The translations under genes and the position numbers were made by a program. From Ignavibacteria bacterium (GTDB lineage Bacteria; Bacteroidota; Ignavibacteria; Kapaibacteriales; UBA4661), in assembly GCA_947459425.1 (NCBI GenBank), contig CANHDJ010000009.1, positions 17,781-81,780 of the forward strand: a stretch of DNA of 64,000 nucleotides, in the 5' to 3' direction. Under the pieces are notes generated by a model. The model had not been told where the DNA came from, made no database searches, and saw nothing but the letters and a program-made list of their open reading frames with translations. Each line of letters opens with the position of its first letter. Position 1 is the first letter of the stretch. Below are positions 60,471 to 64,000 of the stretch, piece after piece.

Positions 60471-61394
60471 ATGAACACACTTCACATATCGCATCTCGGC
60501 AAAACCTACGCCAATAGCGTTCGTGCGCTCCACGACATTTCCCTCACGATTTCCGACGGAATGTTTGGGCTTTTAGGCGCGAACGGCGCGGGAAAATCCT
60601 CGCTCATGCGTACCATTGCCGGACTACAAACACCCGATACAGGTACAGTCACCTTCAATGGTATTGACACACTTGCCAACCCGCTCCACATCAAAGCGTG
60701 TTTGGGATATTTGCCGCAGGAATTTGGTGTTTATCCGAACCTTTCCGCATACAGGCTTTTGGAGCATATCGCCGTGCTGAAAGGTCTCACGAGCAAGCCG
60801 GAACGCCACGAGCAGATATGCGCCTTGCTGGAACAAACAAACCTCTACCAACACCGCGACAAGAGCGTTCACACGTTTTCCGGCGGAATGCGCCAACGTT
60901 TTGGCATCGCACAAGCACTGTTGGGCGCACCACAGCTTATCATCGTGGACGAACCCACCGCCGGACTCGACCCCGAAGAGCGCAACCGCTTCAACAATCT
61001 TCTGAGCGAAATTGGCGAGAATATCATCGTGATTCTCTCCACGCACATCGTCGAGGACGTGCGCGATTTGTGTACGCAAATGGCGATTATTGCTGACGGC
61101 GCGGTTATTGCCGAAGGCTCGCCCTCCGCGTTTGTGGATGAATTGCGTGGAAAAGTCTGGACAAAAGCCATTCCAAAGCGAGATATAGTGCGGTATAAGG
61201 GCGAAATGCAGGTACTTTCTTCGCGCCTGAATGCGGGCAGTCTCGCAATAAATGTCCTTGCCGACGAGCAGCCCGAAGACGGCTTCACACCGTGCTTGCC
61301 AAGCCTTGAAGATGTGTATTTCAAAACGCTTTCCGGCTCTCACCGTTCCAGTTATCACCGTTCCAGCTATCAAGCGGAAGGAGTAACGCCATGA
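60471..61394 (+). CDS. ABC transporter ATP-binding protein
   Basis: 307 aa. Walker A is GLLGANGAGKSSLM, the Q-loop is LGYLPQEFGVYPNLSAYRLLEHI, the signature is VHTFSGGMRQRFGIAQAL, Walker B is LIIVDEPTAGLDPEERN and the H-loop is LSTHIVED. These are typical of exporter/ABC-2 ATPases. A ~85-residue C-terminal extension ends in SGSHRSSYHRSSYQ, encoded by a 15-bp tandem duplication (61341-61370). Its stop overlaps the permease ATG (ATGA), so the two are translationally coupled and surely work together. Confidence 0.94.
   Translation: MNTLHISHLGKTYANSVRALHDISLTISDGMFGLLGANGAGKSSLMRTIAGLQTPDTGTVTFNGIDTLANPLHIKACLGYLPQEFGVYPNLSAYRLLEHIAVLKGLTSKPERHEQICALLEQTNLYQHRDKSVHTFSGGMRQRFGIAQALLGAPQLIIVDEPTAGLDPEERNRFNNLLSEIGENIIVILSTHIVEDVRDLCTQMAIIADGAVIAEGSPSAFVDELRGKVWTKAIPKRDIVRYKGEMQVLSSRLNAGSLAINVLADEQPEDGFTPCLPSLEDVYFKTLSGSHRSSYHRSSYQAEGVTP
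61341..61370 (+). repeat. 15-bp tandem duplication at the end of the ABC ATPase gene
   Basis: CACCGTTCCAGTTAT is followed directly by CACCGTTCCAGCTAT, one mismatch. It is in frame and gives the protein repeat HRSSY-HRSSY near the C-terminus. The unit length keeps the reading frame. Confidence 0.75.
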
Positions 61395-63886
61395 AAAACT
61401 TTGTGAAAAGCCTCATACAACCAATAATTCTCCCACATCTTCTCGCCGTCGAATGGCGCATACACGGCTCTACGTGGTCATTTCGCATCGCGCTTGGAGC
61501 AATGTTCGCTTTCGGTATGCTGATTGCGATTGGCGGTAATTTTCCCTTCCCAAACGTACATAAAAACTCACCGTTTGTTGTGGCATATATGATTGGTTTT
61601 CTCTCGCTTGTGGGGATTTTGCCGACAACGCTTTTTGCAGCACAAGCATTGCTCAAAGAGCATGACGCACGGTTTGATGCCATTCTCACTGCCACGCCGC
61701 TCCGCAAGTCGGATTACCTTCTGAGCCGCTTTGGTGCTGTTTTCGGGCTGTCTGCATTGACGCTCTTTGCTGCCGTCATTGGTTGTGCGTGTGGTCACCT
61801 TGTAGCGATGAATACTCCATTGAACACAGGGCAGTTTGGCGCGTTTTCTGTGCTTTCGTACCTTCAGCCGTTTGTGCTGTTCATCCTTCCCAACACGCTT
61901 CTCTGCACGGCGATTGTTTGCACAATAGCATGGACACTGGCTTGGCGAACACGCAGCAAACTCTACATTTTTCTTGCAGGGCTGTTGCTCTATGTGCTGT
62001 ATTTCGTGGGTTCGATAGCATCGAATTCGCCGCTCATGGCAAACAATCAGCCCGTCTCGGCAGAAGCAATGCGCCTCACCGCCCTTTTTGACCCTTTTGC
62101 AATGGCAACATTTTTCGAGCAGACTTCCGCTTGGACGGCACACGACCGCAATACGCGGCTTTTAGAACTTGGCGGCACAATGCTGCTGAACCGCTTGCTT
62201 TGGAGCGTCTTGGCGCTTGGGTTGCTGGCGCTCGTGATGATGCGTTTTCGATTTGAGCAGACTCCTCAGAATGGCTTCACTACGTGGTTTTTTCGTAAAG
62301 CGAGGCTCTCATTTCTTAATGAGGGTCTCGCTAGAACGCAAGTGAGAGCCTCGCCAAGAAGCGAGACCCTCACGCAAAACCTTAGCGCGACGAAAATTTT
62401 CCATTTGCACCCCCAAGCCCCGCACCACTTCTGGGCTACATTCTGGAATTTCATTCGCTTGGATGTGTTTTCTACGCTGAAAAGCATACCGTTTCTCTTG
62501 CTCGTACTTCTGTGGACATTTTTTATTGGTGTTGAAATTGTGAGCGCGGTACAAGGCGGGGTGCGGCTTCCAGCGCGATATGCCACCACGACGCTTATGG
62601 TGAATGAGATTCTCACGACATTGCCGCCATTTGCCTTGCTTGCAGTGCTGTTTTTCAGCAATGAAATCCTCTGGCGAAGCCATTCAGCGCGGATTTCGCC
62701 GCTTGAAGATGCCACGCCGCTTCCGACGACTGCCGTTTTTTGTGCGAAACTTGTCGCACCCGCGTCGCTACCATTTGTGTTGGTTGTGCAAAGCATTCTT
62801 GTTGGGATTATTTGCCAAATCCTCTTCGGCTACCCGCATATTCACTGGGGCGCGTACACATCGCTTCTGTATGTGCTTGCGCTGCCGCTCGCACTCTCGG
62901 CGGTGCTGTCGGTAAGTCTGCAAACGCTGACCAAAAGCCGCTATGTGGGATTAGTGCTTGCTGTCGGGGTATTTCTTCTGACCAGTACGCCGCTTGGCAG
63001 AATGCTTGGCATTCGCCACCCGCTTCTGCGCTTTGCGGCACCGCTTTCGACCAAAATGACCGACATGAGCGGTTTCGACACTGCAATCACCGCCTTTGGC
63101 TGGCAAATGCTGTATTGGGGGGCGATAACGCTTGCTATTGGCTTGCTTTGCGGAGTGCTGTGGAAACGAACATCGTCGTTGCAGAACACATTACGATTAC
63201 AACGCTGGAAACCTGCATATTTGCTTGCGTTTGGGGTCTGCGTAGTTGCGGCAGCGGGAAGTGGCGGATATGTTTTTCACCAAATGCACATTGCCCATTC
63301 CTATCGCTCGGCGGAATATCGCAATGCGTGGGCGGAGCAGTATGAACGCCGTTTCCGCCGTTTTCAACAAATGCCGCAACCGACCATTACGGGCGTGGAG
63401 ACCGCTATCCATCTTTATCCGCAGCAAGAACGTTATGCGGTTGAAGGGCGTTATACAATGGTTAATCACACTGCCGCCCCACTTGATACCGTGCTGATTT
63501 CCCTCGACAAGGCTTCCACACTGGATAGTTTGAGCATTCCAAACGCAAAATGTCTTGTCCGGGATGCTGAATGTGGGCAATATCTCTACGCACTCACAAC
63601 ACCCTTGAAGCCGCATGATAGCTTGGTTGTACGCTTTCAATTCCATTCATCGTGGTCGCCGTTTACGTCCAATCTGCCGTTTAATTCTATCATCCAAAAC
63701 GGCGCATTTATGCGGATAAGCAGATATTTTCCCCTACTGGGCTATCAAGCAGACTACGAACTTTCCGATGAGCAAGAGCGCACAAAACGCGGGCTTTCAG
63801 CCGCAACACCGCTTCAGACCTTGGAGGAGCATAGTAAAATTGCACAAAAAGCGGGTAGTGGTCAAGTAATACATGAGAGATTGTAA
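61391..63886 (+). CDS. ABC transporter permease/M1-peptidase-type protein, 3' end truncated by an IS1-family element
   Basis: 831 codons are open, but only about the first 820 (to ~63853) are native. The tail SGQVIHERL comes from the inserted element. There are about 12 membrane helices in two sets (residues ~30-290 and ~370-620), then a periplasmic beta domain (TITGVETAIHLYPQQERYAVEGRYTMVNH) like the N-terminal domain of M1 aminopeptidases. Permeases of this family normally continue into a full M1 peptidase domain with HExxH, which is absent here. Residues ~304-328 (ARLSFLNEGLARTQVRASPR) are encoded by the double palindrome at 62300-62372. The product is probably non-functional or altered. 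Confidence 0.85.
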   Translation: MKNFVKSLIQPIILPHLLAVEWRIHGSTWSFRIALGAMFAFGMLIAIGGNFPFPNVHKNSPFVVAYMIGFLSLVGILPTTLFAAQALLKEHDARFDAILTATPLRKSDYLLSRFGAVFGLSALTLFAAVIGCACGHLVAMNTPLNTGQFGAFSVLSYLQPFVLFILPNTLLCTAIVCTIAWTLAWRTRSKLYIFLAGLLLYVLYFVGSIASNSPLMANNQPVSAEAMRLTALFDPFAMATFFEQTSAWTAHDRNTRLLELGGTMLLNRLLWSVLALGLLALVMMRFRFEQTPQNGFTTWFFRKARLSFLNEGLARTQVRASPRSETLTQNLSATKIFHLHPQAPHHFWATFWNFIRLDVFSTLKSIPFLLLVLLWTFFIGVEIVSAVQGGVRLPARYATTTLMVNEILTTLPPFALLAVLFFSNEILWRSHSARISPLEDATPLPTTAVFCAKLVAPASLPFVLVVQSILVGIICQILFGYPHIHWGAYTSLLYVLALPLALSAVLSVSLQTLTKSRYVGLVLAVGVFLLTSTPLGRMLGIRHPLLRFAAPLSTKMTDMSGFDTAITAFGWQMLYWGAITLAIGLLCGVLWKRTSSLQNTLRLQRWKPAYLLAFGVCVVAAAGSGGYVFHQMHIAHSYRSAEYRNAWAEQYERRFRRFQQMPQPTITGVETAIHLYPQQERYAVEGRYTMVNHTAAPLDTVLISLDKASTLDSLSIPNAKCLVRDAECGQYLYALTTPLKPHDSLVVRFQFHSSWSPFTSNLPFNSIIQNGAFMRISRYFPLLGYQADYELSDEQERTKRGLSAATPLQTLEEHSKIAQKAGSGQVIHERL
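62300..62372. repeat. Double palindrome inserted in frame within the ABC permease gene
   Basis: Four alternating segments: GCGAGGCTCTCA (62300-62311), TGAGGGTCTCGCT (62320-62332), TGAGAGCCTCGC (62343-62354) and AGCGAGACCCTCA (62360-62372). Segment 1 is the exact complement of segment 3, and segment 2 of segment 4. Segments 1 and 2 (and 3 and 4) also pair with two G-U pairs, so alternative folds exist. It falls in a cytoplasmic loop between the two membrane halves and keeps the frame open. Confidence 0.75.
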
Positions 63887-64000
63887 GTAATAATAAACAT
63901 TTCGGTTACAATCTGATGCCAAAAGTCTCGTTTGGAAAACGAGAGGGTTTTGCGGACATAACGCCCCACTCGTTGCCGAAGGGTGTTGTTCCACCGCTCC
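63854..64000 (-). mobile_element. IS1-family insertion sequence, one end only
   Basis: The element enters from the right edge of the window. It is recognised by the C-terminus of its transposase on the minus strand. The end is placed at about 63854 (GGTAGTGGTCAAG), 8 bases outside the transposase stop codon, because the permease reading loses its character there. The other end and any target-site duplication lie beyond the window, so the boundary is accurate only to a few bases. Confidence 0.8.
63862..63999 (-). CDS. IS1-family transposase, C-terminal fragment (continues past window end)
   Basis: The last 45 codons of a minus-strand frame, with TGA at 63864-63862. The translation contains ERWNNTLRQRVGRYVRKTLSFSK, then RDFWHQIVTEMFIITYNLSCIT. 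The pattern E-R-x-N-x-x-L-R-Q-x-x-x-R-x-x-R-K-T-L-S-F-S-K is the well-known end of the IS1 InsB catalytic (DDE) domain, with the final catalytic glutamate region inside it. Only this part is visible; the zinc-finger and remaining DDE residues would lie to the right. Confidence 0.88.
   Translation of the reverse strand, partial: ERWNNTLRQRVGRYVRKTLSFSKRDFWHQIVTEMFIITYNLSCIT

Overview
The window looks like chromosome from a motile, Gram-negative member of the Bacteroidota/FCB group. The evidence is a TonB-dependent receptor paired with a DUF4249 lipoprotein, a secreted protein with a type IX secretion (Por) C-terminal sorting domain, a MlaE-type permease, a DUF2807 protein and GIN-like secretome genes, and several promoters that fit the Bacteroidota consensus (-33 TTG/TTTG, about 20 bases, -7 TAnnTTTG). 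Classical chemotaxis genes and a Uma2 gene would suit a deep branch such as Kapabacteria/Ignavibacteria, but that placement is a guess from gene content and no marker phylogeny was possible.

Layout. 1-3.6 kb: TetR regulator, an orphan PD-(D/E)XK-like protein, OsmC, a small membrane protein and a deoxyhypusine-synthase-like protein. 3.8-10.6 kb: DUF4249/TonB receptor pair, a LytS/LytR-type two-component pair and DoxX. 10.7-14.6 kb: the protein quality-control block clpX, clpP, tig and tRNA-Leu, with a 159-bp palindromic repeat element between clpP and tig. 15-23.6 kb: nuoF, a DUF2807 protein, an M61 peptidase, Uma2, murD-ftsW, a family 2 glycosyltransferase and a GNAT. 23.6-33.2 kb, all minus strand: a chemotaxis cluster transcribed cheW, HEAT-repeat gene, cheR, two single-domain receivers, cheZ-like, cheA, cheB, with hisIE overlapping the end of cheB. 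No chemoreceptor or flagellar gene lies in the window.

33.7-36.8 kb: an ECF sigma factor overlapping a TPR-bearing anti-sigma-like membrane protein, a four-helix membrane protein and an esterase. 36.8-44.7 kb: a family 4 glycosyltransferase, a 1166-residue secreted alpha/beta-hydrolase-like protein, a GDP-mannose 3,5-epimerase, an aldo-keto reductase and a peroxiredoxin. 45-54.4 kb: a GCS2 ligase, a methyltransferase, purF, a two-component-propeller/adenylate-cyclase fusion, mlaE, a second methyltransferase and gmk. 54.6-64 kb: a pentapeptide-repeat membrane protein, a glutaryl-CoA-dehydrogenase-like enzyme, a MtnX-like phosphatase, a zinc-free alcohol dehydrogenase, a DUF2975/XRE pair, and an ABC exporter whose permease/M1-peptidase gene is cut by an IS1-family element that runs off the window end.

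The most unusual points are: three FliM-like CheY-binding peptides at the C-terminus of the CheZ-like protein; a double palindrome inserted in frame in the ABC permease, plus the IS1 insertion that truncates the same gene; loss of the nucleophilic serine in the large secreted hydrolase; loss of the catalytic-lysine motif in the deoxyhypusine-synthase-like protein; and the periplasmic propeller joined to a cyclase. I did not find a CRISPR array, a prophage, or a clearly novel defence system.
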